Positions 28,365 through 38,356 of a DNA stretch of 64,000 nucleotides are shown piece after piece (the stretch's first letter is position 1; the number at the start of each line of letters is the position of its first letter). A model generated the notes under the pieces. It ran no database searches and was not told the DNA's origin. It saw only the letters and a program-made list of their open reading frames with translations. Origin of the DNA: an uncultured Succinivibrio sp. (GTDB lineage: Bacteria; Pseudomonadota; Gammaproteobacteria; Enterobacterales; Succinivibrionaceae); contig CACZXZ010000009.1 in the NCBI GenBank assembly GCA_902785325.1, positions 55,132-119,131 of the forward strand. The letters run 5' to 3'. Both the position numbers and the translations under genes were made by a program.

Positions 28365-29396
28365 TTATAGATTTACTAGTTGTTTTAGTTTTTCAATTAC
28401 AAGTTCTGGCTTAATACCCTTTTGGCAAGCATAGGTATTAAATTTACAAGTTCTCTTAAAACAAGGGTGACAAGGCTCTGTGGACTCGACACAAATTGCT
28501 TTATCAGATAAAGGTGGAGTGTAATGAGTTGAAGTTGAACCAAAGATGCAAACTTGAGGAATATCAGCTGCAGCTACAGTGTGCATTAAACCTGAGTCAT
28601 TGCAAACAGCTGCGGTTGCGTGACCAACAATATCTAGAGCTTCAGTTAAATTAGTATTACCTGCAATATTGTAAAAGTGTTCTTTGTTTTGAATGTGAGA
28701 GTAAATACTCTCTACAGTAGGAATATCTTTCTTTGAACCAAGACCTACTACACAACCACCTTGTTCAATCCACCAGTCAGAGACTTTTGCAAAATACTCT
28801 ACAGGCCAAAGTTTAGATGGACCGTAATTAGCTCCACAGCCTAAAATTAACATCTTTTTGCTAGTATCTAGCTTAAGTTTGTTAATCAAGCTTTCTGAAA
28901 GTGGCTGAATAGTTAATTTAGGATATGCAAATTTTGGTAAATCCAAAGCTGTTTTAACCTTATTCTTATCAAAGGCTAAAGCAACATATCTTTGTACCAT
29001 TAAAGGAAAATCCTGTTTATTTGTTCTTAAGTTATTAAGAATGAAATATCTAGATTCACCTTTAAAACCAATTCTTTGAGGGATCTTTGCAAAAAAGGCA
29101 ATTAAGGCTGACTTTAAGGAATTTGGTAACACAAAAACCTTGTCATAGTGGTTTAATCTTAATTTTTTGCCTTCTTGATAGCGTTGTTTTAGATTAAAAG
29201 CACCGTGAGCAAAAGGATTTACTATTTTTGCATCAAGCTCAGGCATTCTATCTAAAATAGGCATGGTATATTCAGGTGCATAGATATCTAGAATGCAATT
29301 TGGTTCTTGACGTTTGATTTCCATAAATAGACTTTGAGCCATAATTAAATCGCCAAGCCAAGAAGGAGAAATTACAAGATAGCGTGGTTTACTCAT
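28365..29396 (-). CDS. waaF: LPS heptosyltransferase II
   Basis: A 343-residue family 9 glycosyltransferase that adds the second heptose. It begins PRYLVISPSWLGDLIMAQSL and contains GCGANYGPSKLWP near residue 185 (the WaaF sugar-nucleotide motif) and VCNDSGLMHTVAAADIPQVC near 260. The ending CHPCFKRTCKF is typical of WaaF. The ATG at 29396 is chosen because it places the start two residues before the conserved strand; an upstream in-frame ATG at 29420 would add eight unmatched residues. Neither has a strong ribosome-binding site. Confidence 0.93.
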   Translation of the reverse strand: MSKPRYLVISPSWLGDLIMAQSLFMEIKRQEPNCILDIYAPEYTMPILDRMPELDAKIVNPFAHGAFNLKQRYQEGKKLRLNHYDKVFVLPNSLKSALIAFFAKIPQRIGFKGESRYFILNNLRTNKQDFPLMVQRYVALAFDKNKVKTALDLPKFAYPKLTIQPLSESLINKLKLDTSKKMLILGCGANYGPSKLWPVEYFAKVSDWWIEQGGCVVGLGSKKDIPTVESIYSHIQNKEHFYNIAGNTNLTEALDIVGHATAAVCNDSGLMHTVAAADIPQVCIFGSTSTHYTPPLSDKAICVESTEPCHPCFKRTCKFNTYACQKGIKPELVIEKLKQLVNL

Positions 29397-29486
29397 ATTT
29401 TGTTCACTTATAGTCAGCATTTTTAGTTTTTTGTTGATTATTAAAGATTATAATAGAAACAATTAGTTTTTTTTAAGGAAAAAAAT

Positions 29487-30449
29487 ATGATCATTGTTAC
29501 AGGTGGAAGCGGATTTATTGGTTCTAATATCGTTAAACACTTAAACGATAGAGGAATTAAAGATATTTTAGTGGTTGATAACTTAAAAGATGGCCACAAA
29601 TTCATCAATTTAACTGATCTTGATATTGCAGACTACATGGATAAGGAAGATTTCTTAGAGTTATTTACTGATGAGAAAGCTTTTGAAGCTAAATATGGGT
29701 GCAACAATATCGAAGCAATCTTCCATGAAGGTGCTTGCTCATCTACTACAGAATGGGATGGTAAGTACATCATGAAGAACAATTATGAGTACACAGTAAA
29801 ACTATTTGAATTTGCAACAGCTCATAAGATCCCATTCTTCTATGCTTCATCAGCTTCTACCTACGGTGATGGCAATGTATTCGTTGAGGATAGAGAGAAC
29901 GAAGGTCCATTGAATGTATATGGCTATTCTAAGTTCTTATTCGACGAGTACGTAAGACGTAGACTTCCAACCTTAAAGTCTCAAGTTGTAGGCTTAAGAT
30001 ATTTTAATGTGTATGGTCCACGTGAGGGTCATAAAGGTACCATGGCATCCGTAGCCTTCCACCTAAATAACCAAATGCTAAGAGGTGAGAATCCTAAGTT
30101 ATTCAAAGGCATTGATGGCTATGAAGATGGTGGTCAAATGCGTGATTTCGTTTATGTAGGCGACGTTGCTGAAGTTAACTTATGGTTCTTAGAGCATAAA
30201 GGTCCATCAGGAATTTATAACTGTGGTACTGGTCGTGCTGAACCATTCTTAAATATCGCAAAAGCTGTAATTAAGCATCACGGTCATGGTGAGGTGGAGT
30301 TTATTCCATTCCCTGAGAAACTAATTGGTCATTATCAGTGTTATACCCAGGCTGATTTGACTCAATTAAGAAACGCAGGCTGTGATATTGAGTTTAAGAC
30401 AGTAGCTCAAGGTGTAGCTGAGTATCTAAAATGGCTCAATTCGAAATAA
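29487..30449 (+). CDS. hldD: ADP-L-glycero-D-manno-heptose 6-epimerase
   Basis: HldD makes the ADP-L,D-heptose used by the heptosyltransferases encoded nearby. The 320-residue product has the Rossmann motif [10 protein letters not shown] at 5-14. [11 protein letters not shown] and [11 protein letters not shown] contain the catalytic S/T and Yxxx[16 protein letters not shown] follows. It is divergent from waaF. Its last 19 bases are also the start of glpG. Confidence 0.96.
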   Translation: MIIVTGGSGFIGSNIVKHLNDRGIKDILVVDNLKDGHKFINLTDLDIADYMDKEDFLELFTDEKAFEAKYGCNNIEAIFHEGACSSTTEWDGKYIMKNNYEYTVKLFEFATAHKIPFFYASSASTYGDGNVFVEDRENEGPLNVYGYSKFLFDEYVRRRLPTLKSQVVGLRYFNVYGPREGHKGTMASVAFHLNNQMLRGENPKLFKGIDGYEDGGQMRDFVYVGDVAEVNLWFLEHKGPSGIYNCGTGRAEPFLNIAKAVIKHHGHGEVEFIPFPEKLIGHYQCYTQADLTQLRNAGCDIEFKTVAQGVAEYLKWLNSK

Positions 30450-31294
30450 TTGACGAATATACCTATGAAGTATGCCTTCTCCCTAAGGAGAAGGCTTTAG
30501 CCTTTGTAGATTATTTACAATCTATTGGTATCAATGCGAAGGCTAAAGTAGGATATTCTGGAAACTACATTATTTTTGTAACCAATGAACTTGAGGTTAC
30601 CAAGGCAAAACAAGAACTCATAAGGTATGCAACCTCTCCTTATGCTAAAGAGTTTAACAAGGCATCTTGGGATCAAGGCAAAACCATAAAGAATGAAAAG
30701 CAAATCAAACCTTCCTTTGCTCTTCCACTGTCGATAAATTTACTCTCTATAACTACTGCAGTAGAACTACTTTGCATTGTTCTATATATTGCGCTTTTAG
30801 TTAATGAAGAGTTCGTTTTACATTATTTTGCTTTAAATAACTTAGAGCAATTTGATAGTTGGTATTCCTTTTATAAACTCTTAACACCATCCTTAGTGCA
30901 TTTTAACTTTATGCACATTGCTTTTAACTTAGTAATGTTTGAAGCAATGGGAAGACCTATTGAGAATACTTTTGGTAAAGCTAAATTCTTAGTGTTGATT
31001 CTATCTGTGGCACTAATTTCTAATATATTGCAGTATGGTTTAATGACTCACATAGGCTACTTTGGTGGTTTATCAGGCGTAGTTTACGGAGTTATAGGTT
31101 ATTCTGCCTTAGTTTCCTTACGTAAAGATTTACCTGCATCCTTTAGGGTTCCAAGAGGTTTATTTACAGTAAGTGTTATCTTTATTTTGCTAGGCTTCTT
31201 GTTTAGTGGAATAGCAAACTTATGTCATTTAGGTGGTCTTGTAGTAGGAGCTGTATCTGGCTTTATAGACTATAAGCGAAAATCACTTAAATAG
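30431..31294 (+). CDS. glpG: Rhomboid-family intramembrane serine protease GlpG
   Basis: GlpG cleaves membrane proteins inside the bilayer. The 287-residue product has a GlpG-type cytoplasmic N-terminal domain (about 1-75) and then six membrane segments. [18 protein letters not shown] near 158 is the conserved HxxxN segment. [13 protein letters not shown] near 216 carries the catalytic serine. [14 protein letters not shown] near 267 carries the catalytic histidine. In E. coli glpG sits with glpE/glpR; here it is translationally coupled to hldD. Confidence 0.92.
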   Translation: MAQFEIIDEYTYEVCLLPKEKALAFVDYLQSIGINAKAKVGYSGNYIIFVTNELEVTKAKQELIRYATSPYAKEFNKASWDQGKTIKNEKQIKPSFALPLSINLLSITTAVELLCIVLYIALLVNEEFVLHYFALNNLEQFDSWYSFYKLLTPSLVHFNFMHIAFNLVMFEAMGRPIENTFGKAKFLVLILSVALISNILQYGLMTHIGYFGGLSGVVYGVIGYSALVSLRKDLPASFRVPRGLFTVSVIFILLGFLFSGIANLCHLGGLVVGAVSGFIDYKRKSLK

Positions 31295-31304
31295 GAGTAA
31301 AAAA

Positions 31305-31332
31305 ATAAGCTACCATAAAAATGGTAGCTTAT
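31305..31332. terminator. Bidirectional terminator between glpG and gpmI
   Basis: ATAAGCTACCAT (31305-31316), loop AAAA, ATGGTAGCTTAT (31321-31332): a perfect 12-bp stem. On the reverse strand it is followed by TTTTT, serving gpmI well. Confidence 0.8.
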
Positions 31333-31355
31333 CCTAAATCTTTGTAGCTAGATTA

Positions 31356-32894
31356 TTAGTCTAGAGTAACAATTGATTTACCAGTCATTTCTGCAGGAAT
31401 TTCCATACCCTTTAGATATAACATGGTAGGAGCGATATCTGATAGACGACCATCTGCTCTCATAGTTGCCTTTCTACCGTAGTAGATGAAAGGAACTGGT
31501 AGGTTGGTGTGAGCTGTATAAGGAACACCAGTGGTTAGATCCTTCATTCTCTCGCAGTTACCGTGATCAGCTGTAATTAAGCACTCACCATCAACTTTCT
31601 TTAGAGATTCAATTACACGACCAATGCAGGTATCAACAGCTTCACAAGCCTTAACAGCAGCATCAAATACACCAGTGTGACCAACCATATCACCATTTGG
31701 ATAGTTACAAATGATCATATCGTATTTGCCAGACTCGATAGCTGCACATAGCTTATCAGTAAGCTCTGTAGAGCTCATCTCTGGTTGTAAGTCATAAGTT
31801 GCAACCTTTGGACTTTGGATTAGAATTCTGTCTTCGCCAGGGAATACAGTTTCAACACCACCGTTGAAGAAGAAGGTTACGTGAGCATACTTCTCAGTCT
31901 CAGAAATACGTAACTGAGTCATACCCTTCTTAGATAACCACTCACCTAGAGTATTAGTTAAATCCTCAGGTGGGTAAGCACAATCAGTCTTAATGTCAGC
32001 TGCATATTGAGTTAACATTACGAAACTTGCAAGCTTTGGCTTAACTTCGCGAACAAAACCAGTGAAATCAGCGTCTGAGTTTACAAATGAACGAGTAATT
32101 TGACGAGCGCGGTCAGCACGGAAGTTCATGAAGATTAGTGAATCGCCATCCTCAAGAGGAGCTTTCTCACCAATTACAGAAGCTTTTACGAACTCGTCGT
32201 TTTCGTCACGAGCATAAGCTGCATCTAAAGCTTCATCAGCAGTTGCAAAAGAACCGAACTGGCTCTTGCCTTGAGTTAGAAGATCATAAGCTTGTTGAAC
32301 ACGATCCCAACGGTTATCTCTATCCATTGCATAGTAACGACCAACTAAGGTAGCAATACGACCTACTTTTGCTTCCTTGAAAGCATTTTCGATAACTGCA
32401 ATGTATTCGTGTGCTGAACGAGGTGCAACGTCACGACCATCTGTAAAGGCATGGAAATAAACTTTCTTAGCACCACGTTGTGCGGCAAGTTTAATCATAG
32501 CAACGATATGATCTTGGTGTGAGTGAACACCACCTGGTGACATTAGACCCATGATGTGAACTGCTTTGCCAGCAGCTACAGCTTTATCAACAGCTTTGCA
32601 TAGAGTTTCATTCTTGAAGAAATCACCATCTTTAATTGCTTTACCAATTCTGGTTAATTCTTGGTAAACAATACGACCAGCACCGATATTGGTGTGACCT
32701 ACTTCTGAATTACCCATTTGACCTTCAGGTAAACCTACATCAATACCAGAAGCTTGAATGTCAGTGTGAGCATAATTTGCAACTAGGCTATCAAGAACTG
32801 GAGTTTTAGCAGCTTCAACAGCATTGAATTCTTTAACTGGATTGTCGCCCCAACCATCCATAATAATTAGGGCAAGAGGTTTTTTGTTTGCCAT
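31356..32894 (-). CDS. gpmI: 2,3-bisphosphoglycerate-independent phosphoglycerate mutase
   Basis: GpmI interconverts 3- and 2-phosphoglycerate using two manganese ions. The 512-residue product starts with [13 protein letters not shown], with the metal-binding aspartate. It has [19 protein letters not shown] near residue 55, with the phosphorylated serine, HAFTDGRD near 125 and ITADHGNCE near 440. Codon use is biased as expected for a glycolytic gene. It is monocistronic and ends at a strong terminator. Confidence 0.97.
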   Translation of the reverse strand: MANKKPLALIIMDGWGDNPVKEFNAVEAAKTPVLDSLVANYAHTDIQASGIDVGLPEGQMGNSEVGHTNIGAGRIVYQELTRIGKAIKDGDFFKNETLCKAVDKAVAAGKAVHIMGLMSPGGVHSHQDHIVAMIKLAAQRGAKKVYFHAFTDGRDVAPRSAHEYIAVIENAFKEAKVGRIATLVGRYYAMDRDNRWDRVQQAYDLLTQGKSQFGSFATADEALDAAYARDENDEFVKASVIGEKAPLEDGDSLIFMNFRADRARQITRSFVNSDADFTGFVREVKPKLASFVMLTQYAADIKTDCAYPPEDLTNTLGEWLSKKGMTQLRISETEKYAHVTFFFNGGVETVFPGEDRILIQSPKVATYDLQPEMSSTELTDKLCAAIESGKYDMIICNYPNGDMVGHTGVFDAAVKACEAVDTCIGRVIESLKKVDGECLITADHGNCERMKDLTTGVPYTAHTNLPVPFIYYGRKATMRADGRLSDIAPTMLYLKGMEIPAEMTGKSIVTLD

Positions 32895-33177
32895 AAGTTC
32901 TCTATTCTCTAAATTAAAAAAACAAAATTACGATGTATTTTACAGTATTTATCTTGTTTTTAAGCGAAATATACAAAATTAAATTTTTCTAAAATCTATT
33001 GGTGCAAAAAATTCTCGATAATAGGTTAATTTCAAATTTGTGAGGATTAAAAAAATGTCAAGAAGTCGCATCTGCATATAGCTTATTGATTTAGGATCTG
33101 TGACTAAAGGCTTTTTAGATAGCTTACAGTTATGATAAAATCTTGTATTAACTTACTTTTATTTATGAGGTGTCATT

Positions 33178-33642
33178 GTGGGTGATTTTTTCTCATCTGA
33201 CAATTTTTCTGAACTAGTTGCATTTGCAGGTCGCCATCAAATCATGGTGATTGTATTTTTTGCTCTTTTAGCTGCTTTAATTTATGTACAAGCAAGAATT
33301 TTAATTGCTCGCGTAAAAAAGCTAAACTCCAATGCTGCAACAGCTAAAATCAACCATGAAAATGGTGTTTATGTTGATGTAAGAGCAAATAATCTATTTG
33401 TAAAAGGTCATATTGCTAACTCTATCAATATTCCTTTAAATGAAATTAAGGAAGGAAAATTAAATCGAATCGACAGCTATAAAGATAAGCCTGTAATTTT
33501 AGTTGGCAAAGACAAGATGGATTCAGATTGTTTCAACGGAGCAATTTCACTTAAAAAACAAGGTTATACCTGTGTATTTACTTTAGATGGTGGCATTGCC
33601 CAATGGTCAATGGACAATCTTCCTTTATCAACAAAGAAATAA
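33178..33642 (+). CDS. yibN: YibN-like membrane-anchored rhodanese-domain protein
   Basis: A 154-residue protein with one membrane segment (about residues 22-40) and a cytosolic rhodanese fold. The fold is seen as GVYVDVRANNLFVKGHIANSINIPL and, at the end, LDGGIAQWSMDNLPL. The active-site loop reads VGKDKMDSD and has no cysteine where sulfurtransferases carry it, so the domain is probably not catalytic. The start is GTG with ATGAGG upstream. The order yibN-secB-gpsA is the gammaproteobacterial arrangement, without grxC. Confidence 0.85.
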   Translation: MGDFFSSDNFSELVAFAGRHQIMVIVFFALLAALIYVQARILIARVKKLNSNAATAKINHENGVYVDVRANNLFVKGHIANSINIPLNEIKEGKLNRIDSYKDKPVILVGKDKMDSDCFNGAISLKKQGYTCVFTLDGGIAQWSMDNLPLSTKK

Positions 33643-33671
33643 ATTAAAAGAAAACTTAAGGAATAAAGACT

Positions 33672-34181
33672 ATGTCTGATAACGCACAACAACCACAACA
33701 AAACAATCAACCAGCATTTGATATTATTCGTTTGTATGCTAAGGATTGTTCTTTAGAAACTCCTAATGTTCCTACTATCTTTACTAAAGAGTGGAAGCCT
33801 GAAATCAAAGTTGACTTTGATGCAAAGCCAAACAAGTTAAATGAAGACAGCTATGAAGTTGACTTACGTGTAACTGTAACTTGCAAACTAGGCGAAGAAG
33901 TTGCTTTTATCTGTGAAGTTCACCAAGCTGGTATCTTCTTAGTACGTAACATTGATGATGCAACAAAAGATTTCTTATTATCAGGTGTTGCACCAAACAT
34001 TTTATTCCCATATGCTCGTGAGCACATTTCTTCTCTTGTAAACCGTGGAACTTTCCCTCCATTAAATTTACAACCAATTAACTTTGAAGCTATGTACCGT
34101 GCACAACAAGCTCAAAAAGCTCAACAGGCTCAATCAGATGTAGCTAATGGTGCTGCTTCAAACGAGGCTCCTCAGGCATAG
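33672..34181 (+). CDS. secB: Protein-export chaperone SecB
   Basis: SecB is the tetrameric cytosolic chaperone that hands precursors to SecA. The 169-residue product has a Q/N-rich head, then FDIIRLYAKDCSLETPNVPT, the SecB signature, and ILFPYAREHISSLVNRGTFP with NLQPINFEAMY near the end. The alanine/glutamine-rich tail after residue 145 is longer than in E. coli (155 residues). Ribosome-binding site AAGGAA precedes ATG. Confidence 0.97.
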   Translation: MSDNAQQPQQNNQPAFDIIRLYAKDCSLETPNVPTIFTKEWKPEIKVDFDAKPNKLNEDSYEVDLRVTVTCKLGEEVAFICEVHQAGIFLVRNIDDATKDFLLSGVAPNILFPYAREHISSLVNRGTFPPLNLQPINFEAMYRAQQAQKAQQAQSDVANGAASNEAPQA

Positions 34182-34193
34182 TTAAAGATATTT

Positions 34194-35198
34194 ATGTCTG
34201 ATTTTGCTTTTGCGTTAAGCGTGATAGGAGCTGGATCTTACGGTACAGCTCTTGCACAATCTACAGCATCAAAGGGATTACCTGTGATGCTGTGGTCTCG
34301 TAACAAAGAGTCTGCTCTAAAAATGCAACAGGAGAGGACTAATGACAAGTACCTTCCTTCGGTGCATTTTGAAGATTCTTTAGTTGTTACCTCTGATTTA
34401 GAACAAGCTATAAAAGCTTCTAAAAATATTCTAGTAGTTGTTCCATCTCACACCTTCAGTGAGGTTCTCTCTGCAATAAAACCTTATCTTACAAGTGAGC
34501 ATAGACTTGCTTGGGCTACTAAAGGCTTAGATAAAGGTACAGGTCGCTTATTAAGTTCTGTAGCAGTTGAAGTTTTAGGTAATGATATACCTATGGCTGT
34601 CTTGTCAGGTCCTACCTTTGCGATGGAATTAGCTAAAGGTCTTCCAACTGCTATTGCTATGGCAGGTACTGATCAAAACTTCATCAAAGAATTTTCTGAT
34701 TTGATGCATACTAAGACCTTTAGAATTTACGCAAGTGATGATTTAATTGGTCTTCAATTAGGTGGAGCTATTAAAAATGTCATCGCTATAGGCGCAGGTT
34801 TATCTGATGGACTTGGCTATGGCGCTAATGCAAGAACTGCTCTAATCACTAGAGGTTTAGTAGAGATGTGTAGGCTTGGTATTGCACTTGGTGCTACAGA
34901 TCGCTCCTTTATGGGGTTATCAGGTTTAGGTGACTTAATCTTAACTTGTACTGATAACCAATCTAGAAATAGACGTTTTGGTGTTTATATTGGACAAGGT
35001 TTGAGTTGTGAAGATGCTCTAGCAAAAATCGGTCAAGTGGTAGAGGGTTACACTATGAGTAAGGTTATCAAAGATCTTAAAGATAAGTGTAATGTTCAGA
35101 TGCCAATTTGTACTGAAATCTATGAAATCTTGTATAACAATAAGTCAGTTAAGGAAGCTGCTTTATCTTTACTAAGCAGAGAACAAAAAGCAGAATAA
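34194..35198 (+). CDS. gpsA: NAD(P)-dependent glycerol-3-phosphate dehydrogenase
   Basis: GpsA makes sn-glycerol 3-phosphate for phospholipids. The 334-residue product has the dinucleotide motif VIGAGSYGTALAQ at 10-22. ATKGLDKGTG and LSGPTFAMELAKGLPTA follow, then GGAIKNVIAIGAGLSDGLG near 199 with the catalytic lysine. LSGLGDLILTCT is near 243. It sits 12 bases after secB and forms one unit with it. Confidence 0.97.
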   Translation: MSDFAFALSVIGAGSYGTALAQSTASKGLPVMLWSRNKESALKMQQERTNDKYLPSVHFEDSLVVTSDLEQAIKASKNILVVVPSHTFSEVLSAIKPYLTSEHRLAWATKGLDKGTGRLLSSVAVEVLGNDIPMAVLSGPTFAMELAKGLPTAIAMAGTDQNFIKEFSDLMHTKTFRIYASDDLIGLQLGGAIKNVIAIGAGLSDGLGYGANARTALITRGLVEMCRLGIALGATDRSFMGLSGLGDLILTCTDNQSRNRRFGVYIGQGLSCEDALAKIGQVVEGYTMSKVIKDLKDKCNVQMPICTEIYEILYNNKSVKEAALSLLSREQKAE

Positions 35199-35202
35199 TG
35201 GA

Positions 35203-35229
35203 AGTTGATCCTCATTTAGAGGATCAACT
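35203..35229. terminator. Hairpin between convergent gpsA and nfuA
   Basis: AGTTGATCCTC (35203-35213) pairs with GAGGATCAACT (35219-35229), a perfect 11-bp stem with a 5-base loop. There is no T-run on either side, so it may be a weak or Rho-assisted end point. Confidence 0.55.
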
Positions 35230-35236
35230 ATTGTTG

Positions 35237-35827
35237 CTAACCGTAAGTCTTGTCAGTAACTTCGTGTTCTGTTACGTCAACAACGTCTTTAATCATTCCA
35301 GGGAAAGCTTGATTTAGTTGAGTTTGAATACCTTCTTTTAAGGTAACTCCAACCATTGAGCAACCTAAGCAACCACCTGTAAATTTAACCTTTACTATAC
35401 CATCGTCGGTTACTTCAACTAAAGAAACTGCGCCACCGTGAGCTGCTAGTGATGGGCTTACAGTTGAATCGATAAATTTCTTTAATCTATCAAACATAGT
35501 TGCATCAGCAGGCAAGTCTTGTTTATTTAAGTTTGGAGCGTGGAAAGTTAATAAGTCTTCACCATCATCATTCTTTGATAGATCAATAATAGAATCGTCT
35601 AGGTACTCAGATACAGACTGATCAATAACAATCTCAAAGCCCTTCATTTGGAAGTGCTCATCATTAGGAGTGATGTACTCTTTTGGGCAATATAGGATGC
35701 CACATTGAACGCCAGGGGTTCCTACATTAGTAGCTGTAAGACGGATTGCTAAGCCATCCATCTTTTGCTTGGTAATGATTTTTAAAAAGTATTCTTGAGC
35801 TTTATCGCTAACACTAATTTTGGTCAT
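35237..35827 (-). CDS. nfuA: Fe-S cluster carrier protein NfuA
   Basis: NfuA carries [4Fe-4S] clusters to target enzymes. The 196-residue product has an N-terminal degenerate A-type domain (about 1-100) and a C-terminal NifU-like domain. The latter contains SPSLAAHGGAVSLVEV and GGCLGCSMVGVTLKEGI, with the CxxC cluster ligands near 153-156. Length matches E. coli NfuA (191). It stands alone between gpsA and pckA. Confidence 0.95.
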   Translation of the reverse strand: MTKISVSDKAQEYFLKIITKQKMDGLAIRLTATNVGTPGVQCGILYCPKEYITPNDEHFQMKGFEIVIDQSVSEYLDDSIIDLSKNDDGEDLLTFHAPNLNKQDLPADATMFDRLKKFIDSTVSPSLAAHGGAVSLVEVTDDGIVKVKFTGGCLGCSMVGVTLKEGIQTQLNQAFPGMIKDVVDVTEHEVTDKTYG

Positions 35828-36059
35828 AAAGATCCCATTTTTAACACGGAAAATACACTTGAAATGTAAAATTCTTAAGTTTGAATATTGTATACGATTT
35901 TTGTGTCGTTTGTTTACTTATCTGACATAAGAAAATTTCTTACATTTTATTCAAATTATTAACTGAAAATAATCGCATAAATTTACAAATTACTGTAAAA
36001 TCGTACTGTACTTAAATGAAAACTGAGCATCGCTCAGGTACTAACACGTGGAGAAAAAA

Positions 36060-37667
36060 ATGAGCTTATTTGACGAGCTTAATTTAGCTAAATATGGCAT
36101 CAGCGCTGCTGCTGAGATTGTTCACAACCCATCATATGAAGACTTATATGCAGAAGAGACCAAAGCTGGTCTAACTGGTTTCGATGTAGGTCAAAACACC
36201 GAGATGGGTGCTGTTAATGTAATGACTGGTGTTTACACTGGCCGTTCTCCAAAAGATAAGTTCATCGTTAAAGATGAGACTTCAAAGGATACTTTCTGGT
36301 GGACAACCGACGAGTTCAAGAACGACAACAAGCCTCTATCAACAGAGTCTTGGAATGCATTAAAGACTCTTGCTGGTAAAGAATTATCAAACAAGAAGTT
36401 ATATGTTGTTGATGGTTTCTGCGGTGCTAACGCAAATACTCGTATGGCTATCCGTTTTGTTATGGAAGTTGCTTGGCAGGCTCACTTCGTAACAAATATG
36501 TTCATCCGTCCAACAGCTGAAGAGTTAAAGAACTTCAAGCCAGACTTCGTTGTTCTAAATGCTTCAAAGGCAAAAGTTGAGAACTACAAAGAGTTAGGTC
36601 TAAACTCAGAGACTGCTGTTGTATTCAACTTAACAGAGCGTATGCAGTTAATTCTTAACACCTGGTACGGTGGTGAGATGAAGAAAGGTATGTTCTCAAT
36701 GATGAACTACTACTTACCTCTAAAGGGTATTGCTGCAATGCACTGCTCAGCTAATACTGATAAAGAAGGCAAGAACACTGCTATCTTCTTCGGTCTATCA
36801 GGTACTGGTAAGACCACTCTATCAACCGATCCAAAGCGTCTACTAATCGGTGACGACGAGCACGGTTGGGATGATGATGGCGTATTCAACTTCGAAGGTG
36901 GTTGCTATGCTAAGGTAATCAACCTATCTAAGGAAAACGAGCCTGATATTTGGGCAGCTATCAAGCGCAATGCATTATTAGAGAACGTAACTGTTTCTGC
37001 TGATGGTAAGATTGATTTCGCTGATAAGTCAGTAACTGAGAACACTCGTGTTTCTTACCCAATCAACCACATCACCAACATCGTTAAGCCAATTTCTAAG
37101 GGCCCAGCAGCTCAGCGCGTAATCTTCTTATCAGCTGATGCTTTCGGTGTTTTACCTCCAGTATCAATTCTTGATAAGGGTCAAACTCAATACTACTTCC
37201 TATCAGGCTTCACAGCTAAGTTAGCTGGTACTGAGCGTGGTATTACTGAGCCTACTCCAACCTTCTCATCATGCTTCGGTGCAGCATTCTTATCATTACC
37301 TCCAACCAAGTACGCAGAAGTACTTGTTGAGAGAATGAACAAGTCTGGCGCTAAGGCATACTTAGTAAATACTGGTTGGAACGGTACTGGTAAGCGTATC
37401 TCTATTAAGGATACTCGTGGTATCATCGATGCAATCTTAGATGGTTCTATCGATAAGGCTGAGACTAAGACAATTCCTATGTTCTCATTCAAGGTACCTA
37501 CAGCATTACCTGGCGTTGATCCTAAGATCTTAGATCCACGTGATACCTATGCAAACCCAGCAGATTGGGATGTAAAGGCTAAGGATCTAGCAGAGCGCTT
37601 CATCAAGAACTTCAAGAAGTTCGAAGCTTTAGGTGGCGACCTAGTTAAGTCAGGTCCACAACTATAA
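36060..37667 (+). CDS. pckA: Phosphoenolpyruvate carboxykinase (ATP)
   Basis: PckA interconverts PEP plus CO2 and oxaloacetate with ATP/ADP. In succinate-producing anaerobes it runs in the carboxylating, ATP-forming direction. The 535-residue product has [13 protein letters not shown] near residue 55, the P-loop [16 protein letters not shown] near 245, and [21 protein letters not shown] near 265 with the metal site. Codons are noticeably biased toward C-ending forms (AAC, ATC, TTC), indicating high expression. ATG 36060 is preferred over an in-frame GTG at 36048 because GTGGAG lies just before it. Confidence 0.97.
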   Translation: MSLFDELNLAKYGISAAAEIVHNPSYEDLYAEETKAGLTGFDVGQNTEMGAVNVMTGVYTGRSPKDKFIVKDETSKDTFWWTTDEFKNDNKPLSTESWNALKTLAGKELSNKKLYVVDGFCGANANTRMAIRFVMEVAWQAHFVTNMFIRPTAEELKNFKPDFVVLNASKAKVENYKELGLNSETAVVFNLTERMQLILNTWYGGEMKKGMFSMMNYYLPLKGIAAMHCSANTDKEGKNTAIFFGLSGTGKTTLSTDPKRLLIGDDEHGWDDDGVFNFEGGCYAKVINLSKENEPDIWAAIKRNALLENVTVSADGKIDFADKSVTENTRVSYPINHITNIVKPISKGPAAQRVIFLSADAFGVLPPVSILDKGQTQYYFLSGFTAKLAGTERGITEPTPTFSSCFGAAFLSLPPTKYAEVLVERMNKSGAKAYLVNTGWNGTGKRISIKDTRGIIDAILDGSIDKAETKTIPMFSFKVPTALPGVDPKILDPRDTYANPADWDVKAKDLAERFIKNFKKFEALGGDLVKSGPQL

Positions 37668-37699
37668 TTTAATTAAATTATTAGTTTAATTTAATTTGT

Positions 37700-37728
37700 A
37701 AGCCCGACTATTAGTCGGGCTTCTTTAT
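37700..37728 (+). terminator. Rho-independent terminator after pckA
   Basis: AAGCCCGACT (37700-37709), loop ATT, AGTCGGGCTT (37713-37722), then CTTTAT. It ends one base before the greB ribosome-binding site, so greB probably depends on read-through or a promoter overlapping the hairpin. Confidence 0.8.
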
Positions 37729-37738
37729 GGAGGTACTT

Positions 37739-38356
37739 ATGGGTAAGCCATTTGTTACTCGTGAAGGTTACGAACAACTACATAAAGAATTAGATTTTTT
37801 ATGGGAAGTAAAGCGTCCTGAAATTACTCAAAAAGTAAGTTGGGCTGCAAGTTTAGGTGATCGCTCTGAGAACGCTGATTATCATTACAACAAAAGATTA
37901 CTAGGTCAAATTGACCGTAGAATTCGTTATTTAAGACATTGTTTAAATGATTTGCAGGTTATTGAATATAACAAGCAGCAAGAAGGTCGTGTTTTCTTTG
38001 GGGCTTATGTAGAAATTGAAGCTGAGGATGACGGCAAGCTTTTGCAGATCCGTATTGTAGGTTCTGATGAAATCTTTGGCAGATCAAATTGCGTCTCTGT
38101 CGATGCTCCTATGGCTAAAGCATTACTTGGAAAAGCAGTCGACGATTGTGGTGAGGTGATTACCCCAAAAGGTAAACGTACTTGGTTTGTAAACAAAATC
38201 TCTTACACTAAGCCTGATTGGTTTGAAGAGCAAAAGATCGTAGAAAATTCTTTAGCTGTTGAGGATGATGATGTTCAAGTAGAAGTTGAACAGATGTCAG
38301 AAGATGAGCAAAAGAAGATTGAACAAGAGTATTTAAAGACTTTAGTTCACGATTAG
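37739..38356 (+). CDS. greB: Transcript cleavage factor GreB with an acidic C-terminal extension
   Basis: GreB rescues backtracked RNA polymerase by stimulating transcript cleavage. The 205-residue product has VTREGYEQLHKELDFLW near residue 6, the coiled-coil tip SLGDRSENADYHYNK with the acidic pair, and GRVFFGAYVEIE and DEIFGRSNCVSVDAPMAKALL in the FKBP-like domain. E. coli GreB ends after the equivalent of YTKP (158 residues). Here about 45 more residues follow, rich in D and E. Start ATG 37739 is set by GGAGG at 37729-37733. Confidence 0.93.
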   Translation: MGKPFVTREGYEQLHKELDFLWEVKRPEITQKVSWAASLGDRSENADYHYNKRLLGQIDRRIRYLRHCLNDLQVIEYNKQQEGRVFFGAYVEIEAEDDGKLLQIRIVGSDEIFGRSNCVSVDAPMAKALLGKAVDDCGEVITPKGKRTWFVNKISYTKPDWFEEQKIVENSLAVEDDDVQVEVEQMSEDEQKKIEQEYLKTLVHD

